Positions 47,005-55,750 of a DNA stretch of 64,000 nt are shown here, piece after piece. The DNA is taken from positions 62,001-126,000 of the forward strand of contig CANJQN010000007.1 in the NCBI GenBank assembly GCA_947476465.1, written 5' to 3'. Numbering within the stretch: the stretch's first letter is position 1; each line of letters begins with the position of its first letter. The stretch comes from Comamonadaceae bacterium. Lineage in GTDB: Bacteria; Pseudomonadota; Gammaproteobacteria; Burkholderiales; Burkholderiaceae_C. The notes beneath the pieces were generated by a model. The model saw nothing but the letters and a program-made list of their open reading frames with translations, ran no database searches and was not told the DNA's origin. The translations under genes and the position numbers were made by a program.

Positions 47005-48051
47005 ATGACCAACGAACTCGATTCCATTGTCGACAGCGCGCGTCAGGCGTTCGCCGGCGCCGCCACCCCCGCCCAGCTGGAAGACGCCAAGGCGCGCTTT
47101 ACTGGCAAGGCCGGACGCCTCACCGAGCTGATGAAGGGCATGGCCGCCCTGAGCGTGGAAGACAAAAAGAGCCGCGGCGCCGCCATCAACCAGGCCAAGC
47201 AGGCGATCGAGGAGGCCCTCAGCGCCCGCCGCCGTGCCCTGGCCGACGCCGAACTCGAGGCGCAGCTGCACGCCGAATCGCTTGACGTCACACTGCCCGG
47301 CCGCATGCGCGAACCTGGTGGCCTGCACCCGGTCAGCCGCACCATGGAGCGCATCGAGCAGATCTTCGCCAGCATGGGTTTCGATGTGGCCGACGGCCCC
47401 GAAATCGAGAGCGACTGGCACAGCTTCACCTCGCTGAACAACCCGCCTAATCACCCTGCGCGCTCGATGCAGGACACGTTCTACGTGGACCTCAACGGCG
47501 ACGACGGCATCCCCTACAACCTGCGTCCGCACACCAGCCCCATGCAGGTGCGCTATGCGCATGCCCACATCAAGAAGCACAGAGACGCCGCGGAGATTCC
47601 CGAAATTCGGGTGATCGCGCCGGGCCGCACCTACCGCGTCGACAGCGACGCCACGCACTCGCCCATGTTCCACCAGTGCGAAGGCCTGTGGCTGGGGCGC
47701 AATGTGAGCTTCAAGGACCTCAAGGTCGTCTTCACGAACTTCTGCCGCACCTTCTTCGAGAGCGACGATCTGGCGCTGCGTTTTCGGCCCAGCTTCTTTC
47801 CTTTCACTGAGCCCAGCGCCGAGATCGACATTCAGTTCCAGAGCGGCCCGCTGGCCGGCCGCTGGCTGGAAGTGGCGGGCGCCGGCCAGGTGCACCCGAC
47901 AGTGGTGCGCAATATGGGGCTCGACCCAGAGCGCTACATCGGCTTTGCCTTCGGCATGGGCCCCGACCGCCTGACCATGCTGCGTTACGGCGTGAACGAC
48001 CTGCGCCTATTCTTCGACGGCGATATCCGCTTTTTGCGCCAATTCCGTTGA
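47005..48051 (+). CDS. pheS: Phenylalanyl-tRNA synthetase alpha subunit
   Basis: The 348-residue product starts [21 protein letters not shown]. It has an N-terminal coiled coil, then the class II core: [52 protein letters not shown] (in parts), [22 protein letters not shown] and the motif 3 [21 protein letters not shown]. It pairs with PheT as alpha2-beta2. The ATG overlaps a TGA of a short upstream frame (47006-47008), possibly giving coupling in place of a ribosome-binding site. Confidence 0.97.
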   Translation: MTNELDSIVDSARQAFAGAATPAQLEDAKARFTGKAGRLTELMKGMAALSVEDKKSRGAAINQAKQAIEEALSARRRALADAELEAQLHAESLDVTLPGRMREPGGLHPVSRTMERIEQIFASMGFDVADGPEIESDWHSFTSLNNPPNHPARSMQDTFYVDLNGDDGIPYNLRPHTSPMQVRYAHAHIKKHRDAAEIPEIRVIAPGRTYRVDSDATHSPMFHQCEGLWLGRNVSFKDLKVVFTNFCRTFFESDDLALRFRPSFFPFTEPSAEIDIQFQSGPLAGRWLEVAGAGQVHPTVVRNMGLDPERYIGFAFGMGPDRLTMLRYGVNDLRLFFDGDIRFLRQFR

Positions 48052-48084
48052 TCCGCCGCCCACCGAATCCGAAGCCCAAAGAAC

Positions 48085-50505
48085 ATGCAATTCCCCGAGT
48101 CCTGGCTGCGTGAGTTCTGCAATCCGCCGCTCTGCACCCAATCCCTCGCCGACACCCTGACCATGGGCGGCCTGGAGGTCGAAGACCTGCGGCCCGTCGC
48201 GCCCCCGTTCACCCAGATCGTGGTCGGCGAAATCAAGGAAGCCGCCCAGCACCCCAATGCCGACCGCCTGCGCGTGTGCCAGGTGGACGTGGGGCAGGGC
48301 GCGCTGCTCAATATTGTCTGCGGCGCGCCCAATGCCCGCGCCGGCATTCGCGTGCCTTGCGCCCTGGTGGGTGCGCAGCTGCCGCCCGGCGACGACGGAA
48401 AACCCTTCGAGATCAAGCTGGGCCAGCTGCGCGGCGTGGAAAGCCAGGGCATGCTGTGCTCAGCCCGCGAGCTGCAACTGAGCGAAGACCACGGCGGTCT
48501 GCTCGAACTGCCCGCCGACGCGCCGATCGGCCAGGACATCCGCAAGGTGCTGGACCTCGACGACACGCTGTTCACCCTCAAGCTCACGCCCAACCTCGCA
48601 CACGCGCTGAGCGTGTATGGCGTCGCCCGCGAGCTGTCGGCGCTGACCGGCGCGCCGCTGAAGGCGCCGCGCTTCGAGCCGGTGCAGCCCACCCATGACG
48701 GGCATGTGAAGGTCCAGGTGACCGCGCCCGACCTGTGCGGCCGTTTTTCCGGGCGGGTGGTGCGCAACGTCAATACCCAGGCCAAGACTCCCAAGTGGAT
48801 GGTCGACCGGCTGGCGCGTTGCGGCCAGCGCAGCATCACCGCGCTGGTCGACATCTCCAACTACGTGATGTTCGAGTTCGGCCGGCCCTCGCACATCTTT
48901 GACCTCGACAAGATCCACGGTGGACTGCATGTGCGCTGGGCCCACCCAGGCGAGCGCCTCAAGCTCCTGAACGGCAACACGGTCGACCTCGACAACCGGG
49001 TCGGCGTGATCGCCGACGACATGCATGTCGAGTCGCTGGCCGGGATCATGGGCGGCGATTCGACCGCGGTGTCGGACAGCACGCGCAATGTGTATGTCGA
49101 AGCCGCGTTCTGGTATCCGCAGGCGATCCAGGGGCGCTCGCGGGGCTTTAACTTTTCCACCGACGCCGGCCACCGCTTCGAGCGGGGCGTCGACCCCAGC
49201 CAGACTGTCGAACACATCGAGCACATCACCGGCCTGATCCAGCAGATCTGCGGTGGCGAGGCGGGCCCGATGGACGACCAAGTGGTCTCGCTGCCCGAGC
49301 GCAAGCCGGTCGTGCTGCGCGCCTCGCGGGCGGCCAAGGTGATCGGCATGCCCTTGTCCGTGGCGCAGTGCCAGGAGGCGCTGGCCCGCCTGGGCCTAAA
49401 CGCGGTCGTTGACGGCGACCTGCTCACCGTCACGCCGCCGCCGCATCGCTTCGACCTCGCGATCGAGGAAGACCTGATCGAAGAGGTGGTGCGCATCGTC
49501 GGCTACGAGAACCTGCCCACCACGCCACCGTTGGCGCCCATCGTCGCGCGGCCGGCCGACGAGTCGCGCCGCAGCCGCTTCGCCGTGCGTCACCTGCTGG
49601 CCGACCTGGGCTATTTCGAAACCATCAATTTCAGCTTCGTCGAAGCGCACTGGGAGCGCGAGCTCGCAGGCAACGAGCAACCCGTGCGGCTGCTCAACCC
49701 CATCGCCAGCCAGATGAGCGTGATGCGCTCCAGCCTCATGGGCTCGCTGCTGCAGGTGTTGCGCCACAACCTCGACCGCAAGGCCGAACGCGTGCGCGTG
49801 TTCGAACTGGGCCGCGTCTTTCTGCGCGACGCTGATGTGGCCACCACCGACACCACAGTGCATGGCGTGCACCAGCCCATGCGCGTTGCCGCTCTGGCCT
49901 ATGGCCCGGCCGACGGTGTTCAGTGGGCTCGCAAGGGGCAGGGCGCGGCCGACTTCTTCGACCTCAAGGGCGACGTGCAGGCGCTGCTGTCACCGCTGGC
50001 GCCGCAGTTCCGTGCCGCCACGCACCCAGCCCTGCACCCAGGACGCTGCGCCAGTGTCTGGGTCGATGGGCGCGAGATCGGCGTTTTGGGCGAGTTGCAC
50101 CCGCGTTGGCGGCAAAGCTGGGAGTTGCCCGGCGCACCTTTGCTGTTCGAGCTCGGCCTGGATGCCGTGCTGGCGCGCAGCGTTCCGGCCTTCGAGACGG
50201 TGCCCCGCCACCAGCCGGCCGAGCGCGACCTGGCGCTCATCGTGGGTGACGCCGTCACGCATGCGGCGCTGCTGGCCAGCGTCCGCGCGGCCGACACCGG
50301 TGGCCTGCTGCAGGACGCCCGCCTGTTCGACGTGTACAAGCCGCAACAGCCTGGCGGCGGCGTGGCCGCGGGCGAAAAGAGTCTGGCCGTGCGGTTGACG
50401 CTGGGCAGCGCGGTCGCCACACTCACAGACGACCAGATCGACACGGCCGTCAAGGCCGTGGTGGAGCGCATCGCCGCTGATCTGGGTGGCCGCTTGAGGA
50501 CCTGA
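48085..50505 (+). CDS. pheT: Phenylalanyl-tRNA synthetase beta subunit
   Basis: The 806-residue product starts [35 protein letters not shown] in outline. It has the tRNA-binding OB domain ([25 protein letters not shown] in parts), the B3/B4 editing region ([27 protein letters not shown] in parts), and B5 with [22 protein letters not shown] in parts. The C-terminal FDX-ACB domain is DARLFDVYK and [11 protein letters not shown]. It follows pheS by 33 bases and precedes ihfA by 4. Confidence 0.97.
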   Translation: MQFPESWLREFCNPPLCTQSLADTLTMGGLEVEDLRPVAPPFTQIVVGEIKEAAQHPNADRLRVCQVDVGQGALLNIVCGAPNARAGIRVPCALVGAQLPPGDDGKPFEIKLGQLRGVESQGMLCSARELQLSEDHGGLLELPADAPIGQDIRKVLDLDDTLFTLKLTPNLAHALSVYGVARELSALTGAPLKAPRFEPVQPTHDGHVKVQVTAPDLCGRFSGRVVRNVNTQAKTPKWMVDRLARCGQRSITALVDISNYVMFEFGRPSHIFDLDKIHGGLHVRWAHPGERLKLLNGNTVDLDNRVGVIADDMHVESLAGIMGGDSTAVSDSTRNVYVEAAFWYPQAIQGRSRGFNFSTDAGHRFERGVDPSQTVEHIEHITGLIQQICGGEAGPMDDQVVSLPERKPVVLRASRAAKVIGMPLSVAQCQEALARLGLNAVVDGDLLTVTPPPHRFDLAIEEDLIEEVVRIVGYENLPTTPPLAPIVARPADESRRSRFAVRHLLADLGYFETINFSFVEAHWERELAGNEQPVRLLNPIASQMSVMRSSLMGSLLQVLRHNLDRKAERVRVFELGRVFLRDADVATTDTTVHGVHQPMRVAALAYGPADGVQWARKGQGAADFFDLKGDVQALLSPLAPQFRAATHPALHPGRCASVWVDGREIGVLGELHPRWRQSWELPGAPLLFELGLDAVLARSVPAFETVPRHQPAERDLALIVGDAVTHAALLASVRAADTGGLLQDARLFDVYKPQQPGGGVAAGEKSLAVRLTLGSAVATLTDDQIDTAVKAVVERIAADLGGRLRT

Positions 50506-50509
50506 CCGA

Positions 50510-50887
50510 ATGGACGACCCCGACAACAACCGCTCCGCGAGCGACGCCGCCCTGGACTTCACGGTCGAGAGCCTTGAGACGCCGGCGCTCACCAAGGCGC
50601 AGTTGTCGGAGTTGCTGTTCGACCAGATCGGTCTGAACAAGCGCGAGTCCAAGGACATGGTCGATGCCTTCTTCGACCTGGTGTCCGAGCGCCTGGTCGA
50701 TGGCAAGGACGTCAAGATCAGCGGCTTCGGCAATTTCCAGATCCGCACCAAGGCGCCGCGGCCCGGGCGCAATCCGCGGACCGGCGAATCCATTCCCATC
50801 GATGCGCGCCGGGTGGTCACCTTCCATGCCAGCCACAAGCTCAAGGAACAGATCCAAACGGGGGGCGGGGGCGAGGCGAGCAGCTGA
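50510..50887 (+). CDS. ihfA: Integration host factor alpha subunit
   Basis: The 125-residue product starts [17 protein letters not shown], an extension of about 25 residues before the usual start region [29 protein letters not shown]. The DNA-bending arm [22 protein letters not shown] and [20 protein letters not shown] are intact. IHF bends DNA in recombination and transcription. It follows pheT by 4 bases, the standard place in proteobacteria; a later start is possible but no ATG lies in the core. Confidence 0.95.
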   Translation: MDDPDNNRSASDAALDFTVESLETPALTKAQLSELLFDQIGLNKRESKDMVDAFFDLVSERLVDGKDVKISGFGNFQIRTKAPRPGRNPRTGESIPIDARRVVTFHASHKLKEQIQTGGGGEASS

Positions 50888-51004
50888 CACGCCGTCCCGG
50901 GGCGCCGGCACGTCACCTCCGGTTACGATCGTTCCAGATCTCGCTTTGCAGGCGAGAGTTGTTGCAGTAACCTCTGAGGTTTCTTGCGTACAAGCTTGTT
51001 TTCA

Positions 51005-51475
51005 ATGGAGAAACCTCTCCCGAACATCCCCGCCAAGCGCTACTTCACCATCGGTGAGGTGGGCGAGCTGTGCGGCGTCAAGCCGCATGTGCTGCGCTAC
51101 TGGGAGCAGGAGTTCACGCAGCTGCGCCCGATGAAGCGGCGCGGCAACCGCCGCTATTACCAGCACCATGAGGTGCTCATGATCCGGCGCATTCGCGATC
51201 TGTTGTACGACCAGGGCTTCACCATCAGTGGTGCGCGCAACCGCCTGCAGGAGCTCGGCCAGGGCGATCGCGACCGCCGGCGCGGCGGTGACCAACTGCT
51301 GGACAACGTCGAGGCGGTCGACGTGATCGAGGTCGATGCCGCCGAAGAAACCGGGTTCGAAGATGAGTTCGACGACGCGGCACCGCTCGAGCTGGCCGAC
51401 GAGTTCACACAGAAGCTGCTGCAGGTGCGCCAGGAGCTGTTCGAGATTCGCGATCTCTTGTCCCCGACCCGCTGA
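51005..51475 (+). CDS. MerR family transcriptional regulator
   Basis: The 156-residue product starts MEKPLPNIPAKRYFTIGEVGELCGVKPHVLRYWEQEF in outline. The winged helix at the N terminus (FTIGEVGELCGVKPHVLRYWE, then LRPMKRRGNRRYYQHHEVLMI) is MerR type, followed by an acidic linker and a C-terminal helix, LADEFTQKLLQVRQELFEIRDLL, for dimer formation. It lacks metal-binding cysteines at the C terminus. A MerR gene after ihfA is a conserved arrangement; its target is unknown. Translation likely starts 117 bases after ihfA. Confidence 0.9.
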   Translation: MEKPLPNIPAKRYFTIGEVGELCGVKPHVLRYWEQEFTQLRPMKRRGNRRYYQHHEVLMIRRIRDLLYDQGFTISGARNRLQELGQGDRDRRRGGDQLLDNVEAVDVIEVDAAEETGFEDEFDDAAPLELADEFTQKLLQVRQELFEIRDLLSPTR

Positions 51476-51502
51476 GGTGGCGGAAGGGGCGCAAACGCAG
51501 GC

Positions 51503-51508
51503 TATAAT
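51503..51508 (+). promoter_or_regulatory. -10 element of tRNA-Pro
   Basis: A perfect TATAAT, 12 bases before the tRNA 5' end. The matching -35 region is weak. It gives the tRNA its own promoter after merR. Confidence 0.6.
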
Positions 51509-51519
51509 TTCAGGCTTGA

Positions 51520-51596
51520 CGGCGTGTGGCGCAGCCTGGTAGCGCACTTGCATGGGGTGCAAGGGGTCGAAGGTTCGAATCCTTTCACGCCGACCA
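51520..51596 (+). tRNA. tRNA-Pro (anticodon GGG)
   Basis: A complete 77-base cloverleaf: acceptor stem cggcgtg/cacgccg, anticodon stem cttgc/gcaag around loop atggggt, which gives anticodon GGG (codon CCC), a T arm with ggttcgaatcc, and an encoded CCA end. A long hairpin follows at 51605. Confidence 0.95.
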
Positions 51597-51604
51597 TTTA
51601 TTTG

Positions 51605-51637
51605 AACGGGTTAGCTCTCATAGGGAGTTGACCCGTT
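51605..51637 (+). terminator. Hairpin after tRNA-Pro, probable terminator or processing site
   Basis: A 15-pair stem with a few G-U pairs, from aacgggttagctctc (51605-51619) to gggagttgacccgtt (51623-51637), loop ata. The T run after it is short, so termination may be partial. Confidence 0.65.
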
Positions 51638-51715
51638 TGCATTTCAGGCCGTCGCCGCCAAGCACATCACGAACCAGCACCTTGGGCTGCGAGGCACCGG
51701 GCGCAGGCGGCTCGT

Positions 51716-52258
51716 TCACTCCAGATCGAACGTGTGCAGGCCGAAGTGCCCGCGCCGCCGGTCATCAAAGTAACGCAGCAGGGTTTCGCGCACGGTGCGA
51801 AAGGCGATCTCGTCCCAGGGGATCTGGGCCTCGGTGAACAGCTGCGCCTCCTGCGTTTCGGGGCCGGGGGCGAACTGGTCGCTGGTCAGCTGTGCCAGGT
51901 AGAACATGTGCACCTGCCCGACCCGGGGCACGCTCAGCATCGACAACAGGCCCTGCATCTCAAAATGCGCCCCGGCTTCTTCGACGGTTTCTCGGGCCGC
52001 GCCTTGCGACGTGGTCTCGCCCAGCTCCATGAAGCCTGCCGGCAGGGTCCACTTGCCCCAGCGTGGCTCGATGTTTCGCTTGCACAGCAAGACCTGCTCG
52101 CCCAGGTAGGGCACGGTGCCCACCACGTTGAGCGGGTTCTCGTAGTGGATGGTGTCACAGGCCGGGCACACGGCACGCTTGCGGGTGTCGCCATCGTCGG
52201 GGATGCGGTAGACCACGGCGACGCCGCAGTTCCTGCAGTGTTTGATGGGGCTGTGCAT
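51716..52258 (-). CDS. Nudix hydrolase with N-terminal zinc ribbon
   Basis: The 180-residue product starts MHSPIKHCRNCGVAVVYRIP. A zinc ribbon (HCRNCG, then AVCPACDTIHYENP) precedes the Nudix fold. The Nudix box GFMELGETTSQGAARETVEE (G-x5-E-x7-REVxEE) is complete, so it should hydrolyse nucleoside diphosphate-linked substrates. The zinc ribbon and the box are like NADH pyrophosphatase NudC-type proteins, but it is shorter. It is convergent with tRNA-Pro. Confidence 0.9.
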   Translation of the reverse strand: MHSPIKHCRNCGVAVVYRIPDDGDTRKRAVCPACDTIHYENPLNVVGTVPYLGEQVLLCKRNIEPRWGKWTLPAGFMELGETTSQGAARETVEEAGAHFEMQGLLSMLSVPRVGQVHMFYLAQLTSDQFAPGPETQEAQLFTEAQIPWDEIAFRTVRETLLRYFDDRRRGHFGLHTFDLE

Positions 52259-52319
52259 TGGGCCAGTGTAGTCGGGCGGGAAAGCCCCTGAGTCCCGTGC
52301 CCGGGGCCCGAGGCGCCCC

Positions 52320-53021
52320 TCAGGCTGGCGCCACCTTCAGGGTGAGTGGCGCCAGCCCGTCGACGCCACCCGACAGCACATCCCCGGGCACCACCGCCGC
52401 GACGCCTTCGGGTGTGCCGGTGAAGATGAGGTCACCGGCCTGCAACTGCCAGGCCGCCGAGAGGGCTTCGATGGACTCGCCGATGTTCCAGATCAGGTTG
52501 CGCACGTTGCTGCGCTGGCGGTCGGTGCCATTGACCCGCAGCCAGATCGCGGCCTGGGCCACGTCGCCGGCCTGCTGCGCCGGCGTGATGGGCCCCATCG
52601 GCGCCGAGTGGTCGAAGGCCTTGCCAATGCACCAGGGACGACCCTGTTTCTTCATGTCGTTTTGCAGGTCGCGCCGGGTCATGTCCAGGCCCACGGCGTA
52701 GCCGTAGATATGCGCTGCGGCGTCGGCAGCCTTGATATTGCGCCCGCCCTTGCCGATCGCCACGACGAGTTCGATCTCGTGGTGCAGGTTCGTTGTCTGG
52801 CTGGGGTAGGGAAGGTTGCCCATCTGGCCCGCTTCCACCGCCACCAGCGCGTCGGCGGGCTTGAGAAAGAAGAAGGGTGGCTCGCGGCCGGTAAAACCCA
52901 TCTCCTTGGCATGCTCCTCGTAATTGCGGCCGACGCAGTAGATGCGGTGCACCGGAAAGCGCTCGCTGCGGCCCACGACCGGGGCGGACACCACGGCGGG
53001 CGGATTGAAGACATAGTTCAT
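52320..53021 (-). CDS. Fumarylacetoacetate hydrolase family protein
   Basis: The 233-residue product starts MNYVFNPPAVVSAPVVGRSERF behind AAAGGAG. The family core has IYCVGRNYEEHAKEMGF, FFFLKPADAL, LHHEIELVVAIGKGGRNI (metal Glu residues), YGYAVGLDMTRRDLQ and GDLIFTGTPEGVAAVVPGD. Members cleave or decarboxylate beta-keto acids. Its neighbour maiA (maleylacetoacetate isomerase) makes a role in gentisate or tyrosine breakdown plausible: fumarylpyruvate or fumarylacetoacetate would be the substrate. Confidence 0.92.
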   Translation of the reverse strand: MNYVFNPPAVVSAPVVGRSERFPVHRIYCVGRNYEEHAKEMGFTGREPPFFFLKPADALVAVEAGQMGNLPYPSQTTNLHHEIELVVAIGKGGRNIKAADAAAHIYGYAVGLDMTRRDLQNDMKKQGRPWCIGKAFDHSAPMGPITPAQQAGDVAQAAIWLRVNGTDRQRSNVRNLIWNIGESIEALSAAWQLQAGDLIFTGTPEGVAAVVPGDVLSGGVDGLAPLTLKVAPA

Positions 53022-53208
53022 GGAAACTCCTTTGGCGATCAGCATGCGCAATGGCGAGCGCTGCTGATCATAGAGGCGCCCTTGACCAGCTCAACCGTAC
53101 CCTGTGGGTTATCGTCCTACGACATTTTCCGCCGGTGTTGTCCACCCCATCCCACGCTGCCGCGTTGAACTACGGGTCGAGTCGCTTGCTGAAAGAAGAA
53201 GGACAGTC

Positions 53209-53886
53209 ATGACAAATTTGCAATCGCCCATGCCGCGCGCCCTTTTGTGCGCCGCCCTGCTGGCGGCCCTCGGGCTGGCAGGCTGTGAATCGATGGACCC
53301 GCGCCAGATGACGCCCGCCCAACGCAACACGGCCATCGGCGCCGGCGTCGGCGCATTGGCGGGCGCCGCGGTTGGCAACACGCGCGGCGCCGTCATCGGC
53401 GCCGGCGTGGGCGCCCTCGGTGGTTATGTGTGGTCGCGCCACATGGAGCAAAAAAAGCAGGACATGGAGCGCGCCACCGCCGGCACCGGCGTGGCAGTGA
53501 CGCAGACCGCCGACAACCAGCTCAAGCTGGAAATCCCAAGCGACATTTCCTTTGACAGCGGCCGCGCCGATATCAAACCCAACTTCCGGGCCGTGCTCGA
53601 CCAGTTCGCCGCCGGCCTGTCGAGTCAGCCGACCACCGACGTTCGCATCGTCGGCCATACCGACAGCATGGGCTCGGACGAGCTCAACGATCGCCTGTCG
53701 GTTCAGCGCGCACAGTCCGCACGCGATTACCTCACCGCCCGCGGCGTTCGCGCGCAGCAGATCACCGTGTCCGGCCGCGGTGAGCGTGAACCCATCGCCG
53801 ACAACAGCAGCGAAGCCGGCCGGGCGCGCAACCGCCGTGTCGAGATCTACCTGGGCGAACGCTCGAACGTTGCGGCGAACCGGTAA
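53209..53886 (+). CDS. OmpA family lipoprotein with glycine-zipper region
   Basis: The 225-residue product starts MTNLQSPMPRALLCAALLAALGLAGCESM in outline, a signal peptide with lipobox LAGC (Cys 27). Next come a glycine-zipper segment (AIGAGVGALAGAAVGNTRGAVIGAG in parts) and an OmpA peptidoglycan-binding domain: VRIVGHTDSMGSDELNDRLSVQRAQSARDYL in parts, ending RARNRRVEIYL. It should tie the outer membrane to peptidoglycan, like E. coli YiaD. It is divergent from the fumarylacetoacetate hydrolase family gene. Confidence 0.92.
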   Translation: MTNLQSPMPRALLCAALLAALGLAGCESMDPRQMTPAQRNTAIGAGVGALAGAAVGNTRGAVIGAGVGALGGYVWSRHMEQKKQDMERATAGTGVAVTQTADNQLKLEIPSDISFDSGRADIKPNFRAVLDQFAAGLSSQPTTDVRIVGHTDSMGSDELNDRLSVQRAQSARDYLTARGVRAQQITVSGRGEREPIADNSSEAGRARNRRVEIYLGERSNVAANR

Positions 53887-54009
53887 CGGGCCGATGGCGA
53901 ACCGCCCGAGCGCGGGGCGCAGCGTCCGGCGCAAGGGCAGGGTTCGCCGGCTCTGTCACGCACGCGGAGTGTCACGAAGGTGAAGCCCAGGCGGTTTATC
54001 CTTGCCGCC

Positions 54010-54651
54010 ATGAAGCTGTACAACTACTTCCGTTCCTCGGCCTCGTTTCGCGTCCGTATCGCGCTGGAGCTCAAGGGCTTGCCGTACGAATATGTGCCGG
54101 TTCACCTGGTCAAGGGCGAGCACCGCCAGCCGCAGCTGGCGGGCGTGCTGCCCGCTCAGCTGGTGCCCACCCTGGTGACCGACGCCGGCGAGCGCATCGG
54201 CCAGTCGATGGCCATCATCGAATACCTTGATGAAGTTCATCCGCAGCCGCCGCTGTTGCCCGCCGACCCGCTGGGCCGCGCGCGGGTGCGGGCCCTTGCG
54301 CAGGCCATCGCCTGCGAGATCCATCCGCTGAACAACCTGCGGGTGCTCAAGTACCTCACCCGCGAGCTCAAGGTCAGTGAAGACGACAAGAACACCTGGT
54401 ACCGGCACTGGGTGCGCCTGGGCCTGGAGGCCTTCGAGGCCGAGCTGGCGCTGCAACCCGCCGCTACCTACAGCCATGGCGCCACGCCCACGCTGGCCGA
54501 CTGCCTGCTGGTGCCGCAGATCTTCAATGGCCAGCGCTTGAACGTCGACTTTGCCGGGCTGCCGCGCACCATGGCCGTGTTCGACGCCTGCATGAAGCTG
54601 CCGGCCTTCCAGAAGGCGCAACCCTCGGCCTGCCCAGACCACGAGGCGTAA
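54010..54651 (+). CDS. maiA: Maleylacetoacetate isomerase (zeta-class glutathione transferase)
   Basis: The 213-residue product starts MKLYNYFRSSASFRVRIALEL. SSASFRVRIALELKG is the zeta-class active-site motif; NPAQLVP-like PAQLVPTLVTD, QSMAIIEYLDE and ACEIHPLNNLRVLKYL are typical. It isomerises maleylacetoacetate or maleylpyruvate with glutathione in tyrosine or gentisate breakdown. The next gene pgeF starts 2 bases after its stop. Confidence 0.93.
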   Translation: MKLYNYFRSSASFRVRIALELKGLPYEYVPVHLVKGEHRQPQLAGVLPAQLVPTLVTDAGERIGQSMAIIEYLDEVHPQPPLLPADPLGRARVRALAQAIACEIHPLNNLRVLKYLTRELKVSEDDKNTWYRHWVRLGLEAFEAELALQPAATYSHGATPTLADCLLVPQIFNGQRLNVDFAGLPRTMAVFDACMKLPAFQKAQPSACPDHEA

Positions 54652-54653
54652 AG

Positions 54654-55427
54654 GTGCCTGCCTTGCGGCCCGAATGGCCCGCGCCGCCGGGGGTGCGGGC
54701 CCTGTGCAGCGCGCGCGACGGCGGTGTGTCCGGCGCGCCCTTCGACAGCCTGAATCTGGGCGACCACGTGGGCGACGATCCGGCATTGGTGGCGGCCAAC
54801 CGCGCCCGGCATGGGCAGGCGCTGCAGGCCCGCCCGGTCTATCTGCGCCAGGTTCACGCGACGGCCGTCGCCCGGCTCACCCACGAAACGCCCGACGGCA
54901 CGCAAGCCGACGCCTGCATCAGCATCGAGCCCGGCGTGGCTTGCACGATCATGGTGGCCGACTGCCTGCCGATCCTGCTGTGTGACGACCAAGGCCATGT
55001 GGTTGGCGCCGCCCACGCGGGCTGGCGCGGGCTGGCGGGCGAGGGCGGTTGGGGCGTGGCGGAGAGCACCGTTGAAGCGATGGCGCAGGCCCTGGCGCTC
55101 GGCACCGCCGCCGCCGGCCCGCGTTTGATCGCCTGGCTGGGCCCCTGCATCGGCCCCACCGCCTTCGAGGTGGGGCCGGACGTGCTGGCGGCTTTCACGG
55201 CCACCGATGCGGCCGCGGTGGCTTGCTTTAAGCCCTTGCGCGAGGGCAAGTGGCTTGCCGACCTTGCGGCCCTGGCCCGCCGCCGGCTGCGTGCCCTGGC
55301 TGTGGACCGCATTCACGGCAACGACGGCAGCGCCCCGTGGTGCACGGTCAGCAACCGCTCACAGTTTTTTTCGTTCCGGCGCGACGGCGTCACCGGCCGC
55401 TTCGCGGCCAGCGTCTGGCGTGACTGA
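54654..55427 (+). CDS. pgeF: Peptidoglycan editing factor PgeF (YfiH/multicopper-like family)
   Basis: The 257-residue product starts from GTG: (M)PALRPEWPAPPGVRALCSARDGGVS. The family core has LNLGDHVGDDPALVAANRAR, YLRQVHATAVARL, MVADCLPILLCDDQG, GAAHAGWRGLAGEG and WLGPCIGPTAFEVG; the His and Cys of these motifs bind zinc. It removes wrongly incorporated serine from peptidoglycan precursors. It starts 2 bases after maiA and overlaps the next, opposite gene by 69 bases at its 3' end. Confidence 0.93.
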   Translation: MPALRPEWPAPPGVRALCSARDGGVSGAPFDSLNLGDHVGDDPALVAANRARHGQALQARPVYLRQVHATAVARLTHETPDGTQADACISIEPGVACTIMVADCLPILLCDDQGHVVGAAHAGWRGLAGEGGWGVAESTVEAMAQALALGTAAAGPRLIAWLGPCIGPTAFEVGPDVLAAFTATDAAAVACFKPLREGKWLADLAALARRRLRALAVDRIHGNDGSAPWCTVSNRSQFFSFRRDGVTGRFAASVWRD

Positions 55428-55664
55428 AGCGGCTGTGGTCACGCCCTGCGCCGCCTGCCATGCCGCATGCTCGGCGGCCTCGCGCGCCTTGATCGCGCGC
55501 TTGCGCGCCGGGGCGCCGAGCAAATACATCACCAGGGCGATCGGCAACAGGCCGTAGAGTACAAAAGTAACCATGGCACCCAAGATGCTTCCGTTGATGT
55601 GCGTGGCCTCGACCACGGACATCATCAGGGCGACGTAGAGCCAGCCGATGGCGACGATATACAT
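55359..55664 (-). CDS. Small two-helix membrane protein, function unknown
   Basis: The 101-residue product starts MYIVAIGWLYVALMMSVVEAT. Two hydrophobic segments (about residues 2-18 and 27-49) are followed by a charged Ala/Arg-rich tail. Its last 69 bases overlap the end of pgeF on the other strand, but the membrane part lies in free sequence, so the gene is likely real. It is divergent from phaC, 86 bases between starts. No function known. Confidence 0.65.
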   Translation of the reverse strand: MYIVAIGWLYVALMMSVVEATHINGSILGAMVTFVLYGLLPIALVMYLLGAPARKRAIKAREAAEHAAWQAAQGVTTAASVTPDAGREAAGDAVAPERKKL

Positions 55665-55750
55665 GAAGTTTTTTCAGCGGTTGGGCTTTGGCGGGCCGCG
55701 ATATCAAGGTGATACTCACGATGAACCGCGATAGGACGACAGGAAACGAT

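Noticed and set aside
46912..47008. pheM-type Phe-rich leader peptide before pheS
   Set aside because: Before the hairpin only one Phe codon occurs in any short frame. The three Phe codons of the overlapping frame are in the T run itself and may be chance.
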